From: Burkholderiales bacterium
GTDB taxonomy: Bacteria > Pseudomonadota > Gammaproteobacteria > Burkholderiales > Burkholderiaceae_C
DNA: 64,000 bases
Reading direction: 5' to 3'
NCBI GenBank assembly: GCA_028868305.1
Contig: JAGWUS010000010.1
Coordinates: 17,027 to 81,026 of the forward strand
Shown: in pieces, positions 19,386 through 28,272 of the stretch
How positions within the stretch are numbered: the stretch's first letter is position 1
How the letters are laid out: each line of letters starts with the position of its first letter
Made by a program: the position numbers and the translations under genes
The notes under the pieces: model-generated
Database searches by the model: none
What the model was told of the DNA's origin: nothing
What the model saw: only the letters and a program-made list of their open reading frames with translations

Positions 19386-20222
19386 TCACTGCCCAGTTTT
19401 GGCTGCGCGGGTGGCCTTGGCCTGTTCGTAGAGCGGCATGACACGCGGCAAATTGGCCTCTATTTCGGCAATGCGCGTACTGCCTGAGGGATGGGTGGAC
19501 AGCCACTGCGGTGGCGCACCCTTGCTGGCGGCGCTCATCTTCTGCCAGAGCGTAATACCGGCCCTCGGATCAAACCCGGCGCGCGCGCCCAGCTCCAACC
19601 CCACCAGATCCGCCTCGGACTCGTCTTCCCGGCTGAACTCCAGCGTCAGCAATTGGGCACCATAGTGGGTGACCGTCTGCCCCACCTGTCCCAGCCCCAG
19701 CAATTGGCTCAGCACATTGGCCCCAATGCCTGTGGCGGCGTTCTTGCCCATGCGTTCGCGGGCGTGCTCGCGCAAGGCGTGGGCAATCTCATGGCCCATG
19801 ACCATCGCCACTTCGTCATCGCTGAGTTTGAGCTTGTCCAGAATGCCGCTGTAGAAGGCAATCTTGCCGCCAGGCATGCAAAACGCATTGATCTGGCTGG
19901 AGCCAATCAGGTTGACCTCCCACTTCCACTCGCGCGCCCGGGGATTCCACTCCATGGCGTGGGGAATGATGCGCTGGGCAATGGCACGCAGACGTTTGAC
20001 CTGCGGATGGTCCCGCGAACCCAGCGCATTCTTGCTTGCGGCCTGCTGCAGTATCTGCCCGTATTCCTGCGCAGCCGAGCGCTCCACACTGTCCGCGGAC
20101 ACCAGATTGGTAAAGGCGGAATTTCCGCCAACATCGACACCATTGCGCGCATACACCAGCCCCAAATTCCACGGGAAGACCAGGGCCAGCGCAAGTAATA
20201 GTTTCACAGGGTTTGATTTCAT
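19386..20222 (-). CDS. M48-family metalloprotease
   Basis: Exported zinc protease (278 residues). The signal peptide (about residues 1-25, ending VYA) is followed by a peptidase M48 domain with zinc motif HEIAHALREH and downstream acidic ligand in EDESEADLVGLELGARAGFDP. It resembles the periplasmic LoiP/BepA-type proteases of outer membrane quality control, but lacks BepA's long TPR tail; the ending (STHPSGSTRIAEIEANLP) is that of the short forms. Its start overlaps CATG with the divergent AmpG region. Confidence 0.92.
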   Translation of the reverse strand: MKSNPVKLLLALALVFPWNLGLVYARNGVDVGGNSAFTNLVSADSVERSAAQEYGQILQQAASKNALGSRDHPQVKRLRAIAQRIIPHAMEWNPRAREWKWEVNLIGSSQINAFCMPGGKIAFYSGILDKLKLSDDEVAMVMGHEIAHALREHARERMGKNAATGIGANVLSQLLGLGQVGQTVTHYGAQLLTLEFSREDESEADLVGLELGARAGFDPRAGITLWQKMSAASKGAPPQWLSTHPSGSTRIAEIEANLPRVMPLYEQAKATRAAKTGQ

Positions 20223-20241
20223 GCCACGGTATTATTCCCGC

Positions 20242-21567
20242 ATGTCCGCTCCCTCGCCCACAACCGCCCCGACAGCCACAAAACTTACATGGGCGCAGAC
20301 CTTGAAGGTGTATGCGGAGCCGGCTTCGCTGCGCATGCTGTCCCTGGGATTTTCGGCAGGTTTGCCCCTGCTGTTGGTGTTCGGCACGCTGAGCTTTTGG
20401 CTGCGCGAGGCGGGCATTGACCGCACCACCATCGGGTTTTTGAGCTGGGTGGGGCTCGCCTATGGCTTCAAGTGGGTGTGGTCGCCACTGGTGGACCGGA
20501 TGCCCATTCCGGTACTCACCCGCGTGCTCGGACGCCGGCGCAGCTGGTTGCTGGCGTCGCAGGCCGTCATCATGGCGGCACTGGTGGTCATGGCCACCAC
20601 CGACCCCAAGCTGGCACTGGCCCCTGTGGTGTGGTGCGCCATCCTGGTGGCGTTTGGCTCGGCCACGCAGGACATTGCGCTGGACGCCTTCCGCATTGAA
20701 TCCGCCGACACCCCACACCAGGCCGCACTGGCCGCCACCTACCAGACGGGCTACCGGCTGGCGATGATCTGGTCCGGCGCCGGTGCCCTGTGGATTGCCG
20801 CTCGCTCCGAGGTGCCCAATGCTGCGCTGTACCAGCAGGGCGCCTGGCGGACTGCCTACCTGGTGATGGCGGCGAGCATGTTGCCGGGTGTACTGACAGT
20901 GCTGTTCTCGCGCGAGCCTGTCGCGCGCGCCCAGCCACAGGCGCGCAATGCCATGGAGTGGCTGCGTGGCGCCCTGGTCGAACCCTTTGCGGAATTCGTC
21001 TCCCGCTACCGCTGGCATGCGGTGTTGATCCTGGCCCTGATTGCCACTTACCGCATCAGCGATGTGGTCATGGGCATCATGGCCAACCCGTTCTATGTAG
21101 ACATGGGCTTTACCAAAGACGAAGTCGCCGCCGTTACCAAAATCTATGGCGTGATCATGACGCTGTTGGGTGCCTTTCTGGGCGGCGCCCTCGCCTTGCG
21201 CATGGGTGTCATGCCGGTGATGATGCTGGGCGCTATCCTGAGCGCCGGCACCAACCTGCTCTTTGCCTGGCTGGCCGGACAAGGCCACAATCTGTACGCG
21301 CTGATTTTCGTGATTTCGGCTGACAACCTGGCCAGTGGCATTGCCTCGGCGGCCTTCATTGCCTACCTGTCGAGCCTGACCAATGTGAACTACTCGGCGA
21401 CGCAATATGCGCTGTTCAGTTCCATGATGCTGCTGTTGCCCAAATTTGTGGCGGGGTATTCCGGCATGTTTGTGGATGCGTTTGGCTACAGCAGCTTCTT
21501 TACCTCCACGGCGCTACTTGGGGCACCAGTGCTGCTGCTGGTATGGCTGGCTTCACGCATCAAATAA
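20242..21567 (+). CDS. ampG: AmpG-like muropeptide MFS permease
   Basis: Inner-membrane transporter (441 residues, about 12-14 helices) resembling AmpG, which imports anhydro-muropeptides for cell-wall recycling. Typical stretches are GFSAGLPLLLVFGTLSFWLR, SWVGLAYGFKWVWSPLVDR, LGRRRSWLLASQ and FGSATQDIALDAFRIES. ATGs at 20221 and 20242 are both usable; 20242 is taken because 20221 overlaps the divergent protease start, though neither has a clear ribosome site. A much longer in-frame opening from 19864 is antisense to the protease gene and not coding. Confidence 0.9.
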   Translation: MSAPSPTTAPTATKLTWAQTLKVYAEPASLRMLSLGFSAGLPLLLVFGTLSFWLREAGIDRTTIGFLSWVGLAYGFKWVWSPLVDRMPIPVLTRVLGRRRSWLLASQAVIMAALVVMATTDPKLALAPVVWCAILVAFGSATQDIALDAFRIESADTPHQAALAATYQTGYRLAMIWSGAGALWIAARSEVPNAALYQQGAWRTAYLVMAASMLPGVLTVLFSREPVARAQPQARNAMEWLRGALVEPFAEFVSRYRWHAVLILALIATYRISDVVMGIMANPFYVDMGFTKDEVAAVTKIYGVIMTLLGAFLGGALALRMGVMPVMMLGAILSAGTNLLFAWLAGQGHNLYALIFVISADNLASGIASAAFIAYLSSLTNVNYSATQYALFSSMMLLLPKFVAGYSGMFVDAFGYSSFFTSTALLGAPVLLLVWLASRIK

Positions 21568-21583
21568 GCCTTCAGCCCCGGTG

Positions 21584-21620
21584 GAACATGCGCTTATAGC
21601 TACTGTTTTTATAGCGATTT
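21584..21620. repeat. AT-rich dispersed repeat, copy C
   Basis: It reads GGAACATGCGCTTATAGCTA then CTGTTTTTATAGCGATTTTT. It shares the GGAACATG start and the TATAGCTA...TTTTTATAGC inverted core with the copy at 358-397, and lies directly after the AmpG stop. Confidence 0.55.
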
Positions 21621-21690
21621 TTACCTAACTTTACCCGCACTTCAACGACCAGAGACAGGGGCTCTAAGCTGCCAGCGATAGACTGCGGGT

Positions 21691-22410
21691 ATGCAACACC
21701 TGTTGATGATCGAAGACGATTCCCGGCTTGCCGCCATGGTGGCCGAGTACCTCACTCAAAACGGTTTTACGGTCAGCCATGCACCCGACGGTCTGAGTGG
21801 CCTGGCGCAGCTGGGTCAGCCTCCTAACGGTCACATTCCCGATCTGGTGGTACTGGATTTGATGCTGCCGGATATTGACGGACTAGAAGTGTGCAGACGT
21901 ATCCGCGCTCTGCCTTTACCTATTGCGCAAATGCCGGTCCTGATGCTCACTGCCAAAGGGGATCCAATGGACCGCATCATCGGCCTGGAGATGGGCGCCG
22001 ACGACTACCTGCCGAAACCCTTTGAACCGCGCGAATTGTTAGCACGCATCCGCGCCGTATTGCGCCGACGGGTCGAGACACCCGCTGCTGCCACACCGGG
22101 TAGCCAGCTGCGCTTCGGTTCACTGGAAATAGACCGAGACGCCCGGACGGTACGTGTCAACGGCACCGCCTGCGAACTCACCTCCTACCAGTTTGACTTG
22201 CTGGCAGCTCTGGCCGAGCGCGCCGGGCGGGTCCTTACGCGGGACCAGATCATGGAAGCTGTGCGCGGCCGCGAGCTTGAGGCCTTTGACCGCTCGATTG
22301 ACGTGCACATGGGGCGCATCCGGGCGGCCATTGAGGCCGACGCCAAGGACCCCAAGCGCATCCTTACCGTGCGTGGCGTCGGCTACGTGTTTGCGCGCCA
22401 GCAAGACTAA
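21691..22410 (+). CDS. OmpR-family response regulator
   Basis: Two-component transcription regulator of 239 residues. The receiver domain (1-120) has the acidic pair EDD at 8-10, the phosphorylation site Asp56 in LVVLDLMLPDIDG and the conserved Lys in DDYLPKPFEP. The C-terminal winged helix (about 140-235) ends with the typical ILTVRGVGYVFAR. The gene lies 9 bases before its sensor kinase and upstream of a MipA-type outer membrane gene, a likely target. It resembles RstA-type regulators. Confidence 0.93.
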   Translation: MQHLLMIEDDSRLAAMVAEYLTQNGFTVSHAPDGLSGLAQLGQPPNGHIPDLVVLDLMLPDIDGLEVCRRIRALPLPIAQMPVLMLTAKGDPMDRIIGLEMGADDYLPKPFEPRELLARIRAVLRRRVETPAAATPGSQLRFGSLEIDRDARTVRVNGTACELTSYQFDLLAALAERAGRVLTRDQIMEAVRGRELEAFDRSIDVHMGRIRAAIEADAKDPKRILTVRGVGYVFARQQD

Positions 22411-22419
22411 CCTCTGGCC

Positions 22420-23676
22420 ATGGGCGCGTTCCTGCAAAAACTCTATGTGCGCATCTGGCTGGCGGTTGTTCTGGCCGTGGCCGTACTCACACTGCTAGTG
22501 GGCTGGGCCTGGCGCGCAACCGCCGAACCACCGCTGCGCGAAGTGGTGGTGCGCAATGCCTCCGGTGAAGTCATCGGAGCAGGACATATGCGTCTTGGCC
22601 GGCGACCGGATAGTGACAGCGCCAGTCCGGCAGCACTGCCCCGGTCAGCATCTTCGGCACCCGAAAACGATGCCGAAGAGCCCGAGTTGCCCAGCCGCTT
22701 TGGTCGGGGACCCGAGTTTTTGGTACACATGCAGGACGGGCAAACGGTGCACATGCACATGCCACGGCCTCCCAATTCTTCCTGGCGCGCGCCATTTGGT
22801 TTCTTCTGGACACTGGGCCTGGTCGCCATTGCGGTGGCGCTGGCCACTTACCCGATTGTGCGCCGACTCACCCGTCGGCTGGAAACTTTGCAGCGCGGAG
22901 TAGAGCAATGGGGCGACGGCAATCTCAGTGTGCGTGTGCCCGAGGGCGGCAACGACGAAGTGGCTTACCTCTCCACGCGTTTCAACCATGCCGCCGAACG
23001 CGTGGAATCGCTGGTGCAAGCGCGCGACGCCTTGTTGGCCTCGCAAAAATCCCTGCTTGCCAATGCCTCCCATGAGTTGCGCTCACCGCTGACCCGCATC
23101 CGCATGGGACTGGAACTGATGGGGCCTGGCAGCACGGCAGCCCAAGCGGAAATCGCGCGCAACATCGCAGAACTGGACCAGTTGATCGATGAAATCCTGC
23201 TGGCCAGCCGGCTCGACGCCAAGGAGGCTGATCTGGGCACGGTGGAGCCGGTGGACCTGGTCGGACTGGCCGCCGAAGAATGCGCACGACACCAAGCCGC
23301 ACTTGAAACACCGCAGGCTTCCATGGTGGTCCCGGGCGTTGCCAAGTTGCTGCGCCGGGTAGTACGCAACCTGCTGGAAAATGCCAGGCGCTACGGAACC
23401 GGTGAAGTAGTTTTGAAGTTGTCGCTGGATGGTGAATACGCAGTCATTCAGGTCTGCGACCGGGGTCCAGGTGTGCCTGAGGCACTCCTGGAGCGGATTT
23501 TTGAGCCGTTTTACCGGCTTCCAGGCGCCTCAGAACGCAATGGCGGCGTCGGTCTGGGCCTGGCACTGGTGAAATCCATCACTTTGCGACACGGAGGCAC
23601 AGTGCATTGCCGAAATCAAGAAGGCGGCGGCGCCTGTTTCGAGGTAAGTTTGCCCCAAAAATCCGAAAAATCTTAA
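22420..23676 (+). CDS. Sensor histidine kinase
   Basis: Membrane sensor of 418 residues paired with the regulator just upstream. TM1 is about residues 11-30, a periplasmic loop spans about 31-125, TM2 about 126-147, then HAMP (about 145-200), the HisKA box NASHELRSPLTRIR (His218) and an ATPase domain with NLLENARRYG, DRGPGVPE and GGVGLGLALVKSI. The loop contains HMQDGQTVHMHM (about 103-114), three His-Met pairs that could bind a soft metal such as copper; that is a guess from composition. It is RstB-like in layout. Confidence 0.93.
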   Translation: MGAFLQKLYVRIWLAVVLAVAVLTLLVGWAWRATAEPPLREVVVRNASGEVIGAGHMRLGRRPDSDSASPAALPRSASSAPENDAEEPELPSRFGRGPEFLVHMQDGQTVHMHMPRPPNSSWRAPFGFFWTLGLVAIAVALATYPIVRRLTRRLETLQRGVEQWGDGNLSVRVPEGGNDEVAYLSTRFNHAAERVESLVQARDALLASQKSLLANASHELRSPLTRIRMGLELMGPGSTAAQAEIARNIAELDQLIDEILLASRLDAKEADLGTVEPVDLVGLAAEECARHQAALETPQASMVVPGVAKLLRRVVRNLLENARRYGTGEVVLKLSLDGEYAVIQVCDRGPGVPEALLERIFEPFYRLPGASERNGGVGLGLALVKSITLRHGGTVHCRNQEGGGACFEVSLPQKSEKS

Positions 23677-23832
23677 AAAAATCCTGAAACTCACCCGAAT
23701 GGGGGATACCGAAAATTAGAGCTCGCGCATAAAGTTCACGCTAGCTGCTGTCACAGTTCACAAGGATCGAGGATCAGCCCCGACGAGTCTGACCTCACAG
23801 GTTCCAACGACGTCCCTTCGGGGACTTTACAA

Positions 23833-23858
23833 AGCCACCTTCGGGTGGCTTTTTTTTG
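23833..23858 (+). terminator. Rho-independent terminator after the two-component genes
   Basis: The stem AGCCACC/GGTGGCT with a TTCG loop is followed by a long T-run. A second small hairpin GTCCC-TTCG-GGGAC (23812-23825) precedes it. Together they close the response regulator-kinase transcript, or a small RNA encoded in the 223-base gap 23677-23899. Confidence 0.88.
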
Positions 23859-23899
23859 ACCAAATGTGGCACTGTAGGTTAGCGTGCTAGAGTAAAAAG

Positions 23900-24736
23900 A
23901 TGTGCACCTACTCTATGAAGCCTGTCGTTTGGGTTGGCCTCGCCTTGTTCGCGGTGATCCCTGATGCCACAGCGCAGCCGGCGGTACCGCCCCTGTGGGA
24001 GGTCGGCGTGTTTGCTGGCGCCGCGTCAACGCCCGCCTATCCAGCGTCCACCGAGCGCACTTACCGCGGACTGGTGCTGCCCTACCTTATCTACCGCGGT
24101 GATATCGTGCGCGTCGACCGGGGTGGCATCGGCGCACGCCTGCTACATACCGACACAGTGGAGCTGGATGTGGGCTTTGCCGCGTCTCTTCCAGCCAGTT
24201 CCAGCGACATTGCCGCGCGCAAGGACATGCCGGATCTCGGCACACTCATTGAATTCGGGCCTCGGCTCAAAGGCACATTGGCAAAGACCGCATCAGGCGG
24301 GCGCGTGCGTTTTGAACTGCCACTGCGCTCGGTACTTGAAATCAACAATGGGGTACGTAGCCAGGGCTATGCGCTGGAGCCCGAAGTCGTCTACGAAATG
24401 CGTGATGTTGGCGGCAACTGGCGCTTGTCCACCAGCCTCAGCGCAGTGATGGGTGACCGTGCTTTGAACCAGTACTTCTACGGTGTCCCGGCCGCGTTTG
24501 CGACTGCGCAACGCCCCGTCTACGAGGCCCGGGCGGGCCTGATCGCCACGCGCCTGACCTTCAACGCCGCTAAGTCAATCGGCCCTGACTTGCGCGTGTA
24601 CGGCTTTGCTCGCTATGAGAGCTACGCACATTCCGCCAACCAGAACAGCCCGCTCTACCTACAAACCACAGGAACATCGATAGGTATGGGTGTAAGTTGG
24701 ACGTTGGGTCGGTCCACGACCTCGGCCCGGGATTGA
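23900..24736 (+). CDS. MipA/OmpV family outer membrane protein
   Basis: Predicted outer membrane beta-barrel of 278 residues. A signal peptide ends near DATAQPA, then the MipA/OmpV pattern follows: WEVGVFAGAASTPAYPAS, TYRGLVLPYLIYRGDIVRVD and a C-terminal SIGMGVSWTLGRS. E. coli MipA scaffolds murein enzymes; OmpV-like members respond to salt or metals. ATG 23900 is used; ATG 23915 (MKPVVWVG) gives a neater signal peptide, and a -10-like TAGAGT at 23888-23893 is too close to allow a leader for 23900. The neighbouring two-component system probably controls it. Confidence 0.85.
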   Translation: MCTYSMKPVVWVGLALFAVIPDATAQPAVPPLWEVGVFAGAASTPAYPASTERTYRGLVLPYLIYRGDIVRVDRGGIGARLLHTDTVELDVGFAASLPASSSDIAARKDMPDLGTLIEFGPRLKGTLAKTASGGRVRFELPLRSVLEINNGVRSQGYALEPEVVYEMRDVGGNWRLSTSLSAVMGDRALNQYFYGVPAAFATAQRPVYEARAGLIATRLTFNAAKSIGPDLRVYGFARYESYAHSANQNSPLYLQTTGTSIGMGVSWTLGRSTTSARD

Positions 24737-24754
24737 GCGTCTGGATCCGTCTGC

Positions 24755-25996
24755 CTAAACGCCGGCTTTAAGAAAGATGTCGCGGTCGGGCGCGAAATTC
24801 TCATGCAGTGGCAGCAATGCGCCCCCCAATGCGCGTGCATCCGATCCGATGCTTCCCGCCACCACATTGGCGGGCCACAGCCCCTCCCAGTTGTAGGACT
24901 TCAGCGAGGTTTCAGTTTGGGCGATCAACTGCGCCAGCATTGCGCGGGAAAACGACCCATCGATCACCACGGCATCAATGTCCAGAAAGGCAGTGCCACT
25001 GACCACGCACTGCGCGAGCGCCAACGCCGCGCGGTCAATCCAGACCCGGCTGGCCTCAGCATGTTGCGCATCCAGCGCGCGTTCGTCATAGGCCGCTATG
25101 GGGTCCAGTCCCAGGGACGAAAAGCGCTGCTCGAGCTCCCATAGCGATGCACGCGCAATGAGCTGTTGCGGCATGGCACGCCCCTGTGCCACATGCAGGG
25201 GTAGCGACGCCACTGCACCGGCATTACCATGAATGCCGCCGTGCAGGTGGGAGTGAATCACCAGGCCACCGCCCACAAAAGTGTCGACAAACAGGTAGAG
25301 AAAACTCTTGAGATCGCGCCCGCGTCCGGCTACCAGTTCTGCCACGCAGGCGGCAGAAGTGTCCTTGGCAAAACTTACGGGAATATCCGTGAACGACTGC
25401 ACCTGGGTGCGCAGGTCGATGTGGTTCCACTCATCCGACACCGCAGGGGGCAGGCCCAGCATTTTGTGCCAGCCGCCCAGATTGAAAGGAGCCGCCAGAC
25501 CAATGCCGACCAGCCTTGGCGCCAACGCTCCCAGCCCCTGGTGCAGGTTATGCATGTGCTCCCTGATCTCGGGCAACAGACTGTGGGCTTGCGGGAAATC
25601 GTAGGGCAAAGTTTCGCGTTGGCGCACGGCTCCGGTGAAGTCCACCAGCAGCAGATCTGCACTGCGTCGGCCGATTTTGATCCCTAGGGAAAAGGCGCCG
25701 TTGGGGTTCAGGGCCATCGGAATGGACGGCTGCCCAATACGTCCACGTACTGGCTGGTGGCGCACCAGCAACGCGTCTTCTTCCAGACGCGTGGTGATGA
25801 GGCCAATGGTCTGGGCGGTGAGCCCGGTCAACCGGGCGAGGTCTGCCTTGGGCAAACTGCCATTGAGGCGAATGGCCTGCAGTACGACACGCTCATTAAA
25901 CTGGCGCATACCCACGTGGTTGGACCCCCGTGGCCGGAGCATCGCCGGGATGTCGGCGACGGGCTGTGTCTTCTCTGGCGTGGCGTATCCGGTCAT
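24755..25996 (-). CDS. ROK-family transcriptional repressor
   Basis: DNA-binding sugar sensor of 413 residues. An N-terminal winged helix-turn-helix (about 35-95, NERVVLQAIRLNGSLPKADL, then LTGLTAQTIGLITTRL) is followed by a ROK sugar-kinase-like domain with GIKIGRRSADLLLVDFTG and DTFVGGGLVIHSHLHGGIHG. The start overlaps the mutarotase stop by four bases, so it is the last gene of the sugar transport operon. It probably represses that operon and the divergent kinases, as FrcR/NagC-like regulators do; the palindromic sites near 29369-29397 are candidate operators. Confidence 0.9.
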   Translation of the reverse strand: MTGYATPEKTQPVADIPAMLRPRGSNHVGMRQFNERVVLQAIRLNGSLPKADLARLTGLTAQTIGLITTRLEEDALLVRHQPVRGRIGQPSIPMALNPNGAFSLGIKIGRRSADLLLVDFTGAVRQRETLPYDFPQAHSLLPEIREHMHNLHQGLGALAPRLVGIGLAAPFNLGGWHKMLGLPPAVSDEWNHIDLRTQVQSFTDIPVSFAKDTSAACVAELVAGRGRDLKSFLYLFVDTFVGGGLVIHSHLHGGIHGNAGAVASLPLHVAQGRAMPQQLIARASLWELEQRFSSLGLDPIAAYDERALDAQHAEASRVWIDRAALALAQCVVSGTAFLDIDAVVIDGSFSRAMLAQLIAQTETSLKSYNWEGLWPANVVAGSIGSDARALGGALLPLHENFAPDRDIFLKAGV

Positions 25997-26445
25997 GGAC
26001 GCAGATTTTCGCCGATCACACCTTTGCGCAACAGAAAGTTACCGAAGGGCTGCATTTCCCCGGTCACCACGATGGCAAAAGCCTGGCGGGTACGCTCATA
26101 AAACGCAAAGCGCTCAATCGCTTCGGCCCGCTGTCCCGTCAGGAAAGAGGGTTCCACCAGGGCCAGCACCTCGCGCTGCAAGGCGGATAGGTAGCCCTCC
26201 GGTGACCCGCTGACCTGCATGAAACCCACCGGATGGTCTGCATCAGCCACAAGTGGGAGCACTGAAACCACCGCGCGAACCGCCTGAACCATGCTGATAC
26301 CAGGCAAGCGCAAAACCGGTTTATCCTTTGCCAGCCGTTGCGCCGTGAAGTTGGCGTCGACCAGCACGATGGCGTCGTCATGGCCCATCTCCATCAGAAC
26401 CTTGATCAGGTCAGGCGAAAGAATGGGGTTGATTCCCTTGAGCAT
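25993..26445 (-). CDS. RbsD/FucU family sugar mutarotase
   Basis: Cytosolic enzyme of 150 residues that interconverts sugar anomers. MGHDDAIVLVDANFTAQRLA contains the conserved His and Asp of the family. The first residues MLKGINPILSPDLIKVLMEM match FucU more than RbsD. It probably prepares the imported sugar for the kinase encoded divergently. Start 26445 is chosen because the longer frame from 26508 runs into the ATPase gene. It sits 16 bases after the ATPase gene and overlaps the ROK gene. Confidence 0.88.
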   Translation of the reverse strand: MLKGINPILSPDLIKVLMEMGHDDAIVLVDANFTAQRLAKDKPVLRLPGISMVQAVRAVVSVLPLVADADHPVGFMQVSGSPEGYLSALQREVLALVEPSFLTGQRAEAIERFAFYERTRQAFAIVVTGEMQPFGNFLLRKGVIGENLRP

Positions 26446-26461
26446 CTTGTCGTTCCTGCAC

Positions 26462-27253
26462 TTAGTGGGCCAAAGCTTCCGGGGGCAGGTCGCCAACTGC
26501 CTTGGCACCGGTCATGACAGCCACCGTGTCGCTCATGCTGATGTACTTGGGGTTGACCACCGCGGCCCGCTTGCCCAGGCGGGCAATGTGGATACGGTCC
26601 GCCACTTCAAAAACATGGGGCATATTGTGCGAAATCAGCACCACGGGCAGACCTTTGTCACGCACGCGGCGGATCAGTTCCAGCACCATATTGCCTTCCT
26701 TCACACCCAGCGCAGCAGTGGGCTCATCCATGATGACCACATGCTGCGCGAATGCGGCGGCCCGGGCCACAGCCACGCACTGGCGCTGACCGCCGGAAAG
26801 GGTTTCCACCGCCTGCAACATGGACCGAATGCCGACCTTGAGCTCGTTCATGCGTGCAATGCTTTCCTCCAGCATTTTCTTTTTATCGATCATGCCCAGC
26901 ATGCCAGCCAGACCGGGACGACGCAGTTCACGGCCCAGAAACAGGTTTTCGGCAATCGTCATGGCCGGTGCCACGGCAAGATCCTGGTACACGGTTTCAA
27001 TCCCTGAGCGGCGTGCATCGATCGGGCTTTTGAAGTGAATCGTGTGACCATCCAGCTGGATTTCGCCTTCGTCCGGAATCGTGGCGCCCGAGAGGCACTT
27101 GATGAGAGAGGACTTGCCTGCCCCGTTGTCGCCAATAACAGCCAGAATTTCACCAGCACGCAGCTCGAAGTCCGCACCGTCGAGTGCGGTGACCTGACCA
27201 TAGCGCTTCACCAGGCCCGTGGCTTGCATCACAATTTTGGGTTGTGCGCTCAT
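26462..27253 (-). CDS. frcA: Sugar ABC transporter ATPase (FrcA-like)
   Basis: ATP-binding subunit of 263 residues with a single ABC domain: Walker A GDNGAGKSSLIK, signature LSGGQRQCVAVARA and Walker B HVVIMDEPTAALG. It is a single-domain protein, like FrcA and unlike the double-domain RbsA/XylG. The ATG overlaps the permease stop as TAATG. The symbol follows resemblance of the whole operon to the rhizobial fructose (frc) system; the sugar has not been proved. Confidence 0.85.
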   Translation of the reverse strand: MSAQPKIVMQATGLVKRYGQVTALDGADFELRAGEILAVIGDNGAGKSSLIKCLSGATIPDEGEIQLDGHTIHFKSPIDARRSGIETVYQDLAVAPAMTIAENLFLGRELRRPGLAGMLGMIDKKKMLEESIARMNELKVGIRSMLQAVETLSGGQRQCVAVARAAAFAQHVVIMDEPTAALGVKEGNMVLELIRRVRDKGLPVVLISHNMPHVFEVADRIHIARLGKRAAVVNPKYISMSDTVAVMTGAKAVGDLPPEALAH

Positions 27254-28212
27254 TAATGTGCTCCTTTGCGGGACATCTGGTCGGTTGCCACCGCCAGGAT
27301 GACCAGAACGCCGGTCACCAGAATCTGGTACACCGAGGACACACCGATCAGGGTCAGTCCATTGCGGAACACTCCAACAATCAAGGCGCCGACCAAGGTG
27401 CCCAGGATGATGCCGCGCCCACCAAACAGGCTTGTTCCGCCCAGGACCACCGCGGTGATGGCGTCCAGATTTTCAGTCGTTCCCCCGTTAGGGTCACCTG
27501 CGCCCGTACGGGCAACGGTCAGCATGGAGGCAATGCCGTAAAAAACGCCAGCCAGCACATACACGCCCAGCAGCACCTTGTCGGTCGAGATGCCCGTCAG
27601 GCGCGTTGCCTCAGGGCTGTTGCCCACAGCGTACACATGGCGACCCTGCGCGGTTTCCCGCAGCCAGAACCAGACTGCCAGGTACAAAGTCAGCATGAGA
27701 ACCACACCGTACGCAATATGGGTGTCGCCCAGCTTCAGGGTGTTGCCCAGCCAGTTCATGCCATCAGGAATGTTGGTGACAGTTTGTGCTTTGGAGTACA
27801 GCTGCGTGATGGCAAATGCGATATTCAGCGTGCCAAGCGTCACGATAAAAGGCGGAAGTTTCAGACGAGTAACCAGCAACCCGTTGATAAGGCCAAACAA
27901 CGCTGTGGCCGCTATCCCGCAAAGAATGGCGACCGGGGCGCTCAAGCCGTAATCGGCTGCGAATTTTGTCATCACAATGCTGCCCAGCGCCATGACCATG
28001 CCGCATGACAGATCGATGCCGGCCGTCAGGATCACCAGGGTTTGCCCGATGGCAATCACACCCACCACCATCACCTGCTGCAGTATCAGAGAGAAGTTTT
28101 GTGTGCTCAGGAAGCGATCACTCTGGGTCGCAAAGAAGGCACACGCCAACAACAGGGCTATGAAGGGTCCCAGTGTTGCGATGGGAGGAAGTCTGGAGGT
28201 TTTGGTGTTCAT
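27253..28212 (-). CDS. frcC: Sugar ABC transporter permease (FrcC-like)
   Basis: Inner-membrane subunit (319 residues, about 8-10 helices) of the RbsC/FrcC family. It contains the family loops GQTLVILTAGIDLSCGMVMA and ETAQGRHVYAVGNSPEATRL, plus TGAGDPNGGTTENLDAITAV with the GGTSLFGGRG following. Start 28212 is MNTKTSRLPP; an upstream in-frame ATG at 28269 would overlap the end of the binding-protein gene, with which it is co-transcribed across a 60-base gap. Confidence 0.87.
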   Translation of the reverse strand: MNTKTSRLPPIATLGPFIALLLACAFFATQSDRFLSTQNFSLILQQVMVVGVIAIGQTLVILTAGIDLSCGMVMALGSIVMTKFAADYGLSAPVAILCGIAATALFGLINGLLVTRLKLPPFIVTLGTLNIAFAITQLYSKAQTVTNIPDGMNWLGNTLKLGDTHIAYGVVLMLTLYLAVWFWLRETAQGRHVYAVGNSPEATRLTGISTDKVLLGVYVLAGVFYGIASMLTVARTGAGDPNGGTTENLDAITAVVLGGTSLFGGRGIILGTLVGALIVGVFRNGLTLIGVSSVYQILVTGVLVILAVATDQMSRKGAH

Positions 28213-28272
28213 GGTGGTTGCGCGGCTCGCTGTGGAGGCCCCGTCACACGACAGGGCCTCGGGACTCAACCG

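Noticed and set aside
19864..20241. Long N-terminal extension of the AmpG frame
   Set aside because: It is antisense to the M48 protease gene and not membrane-like; a start at 20242 or 20221 fits the family.
19816..21405. A 529-residue open frame on the minus strand opposite ampG
   Set aside because: It is rich in Gln, His, Gly and Arg with no domain or hydrophobic pattern, and is antisense to an obvious transporter; long chance frames are common in GC-rich DNA.
23868..23886. TGGCAC upstream of mipA as a sigma-54 promoter
   Set aside because: The required -12 TTGC element is not at the right distance.
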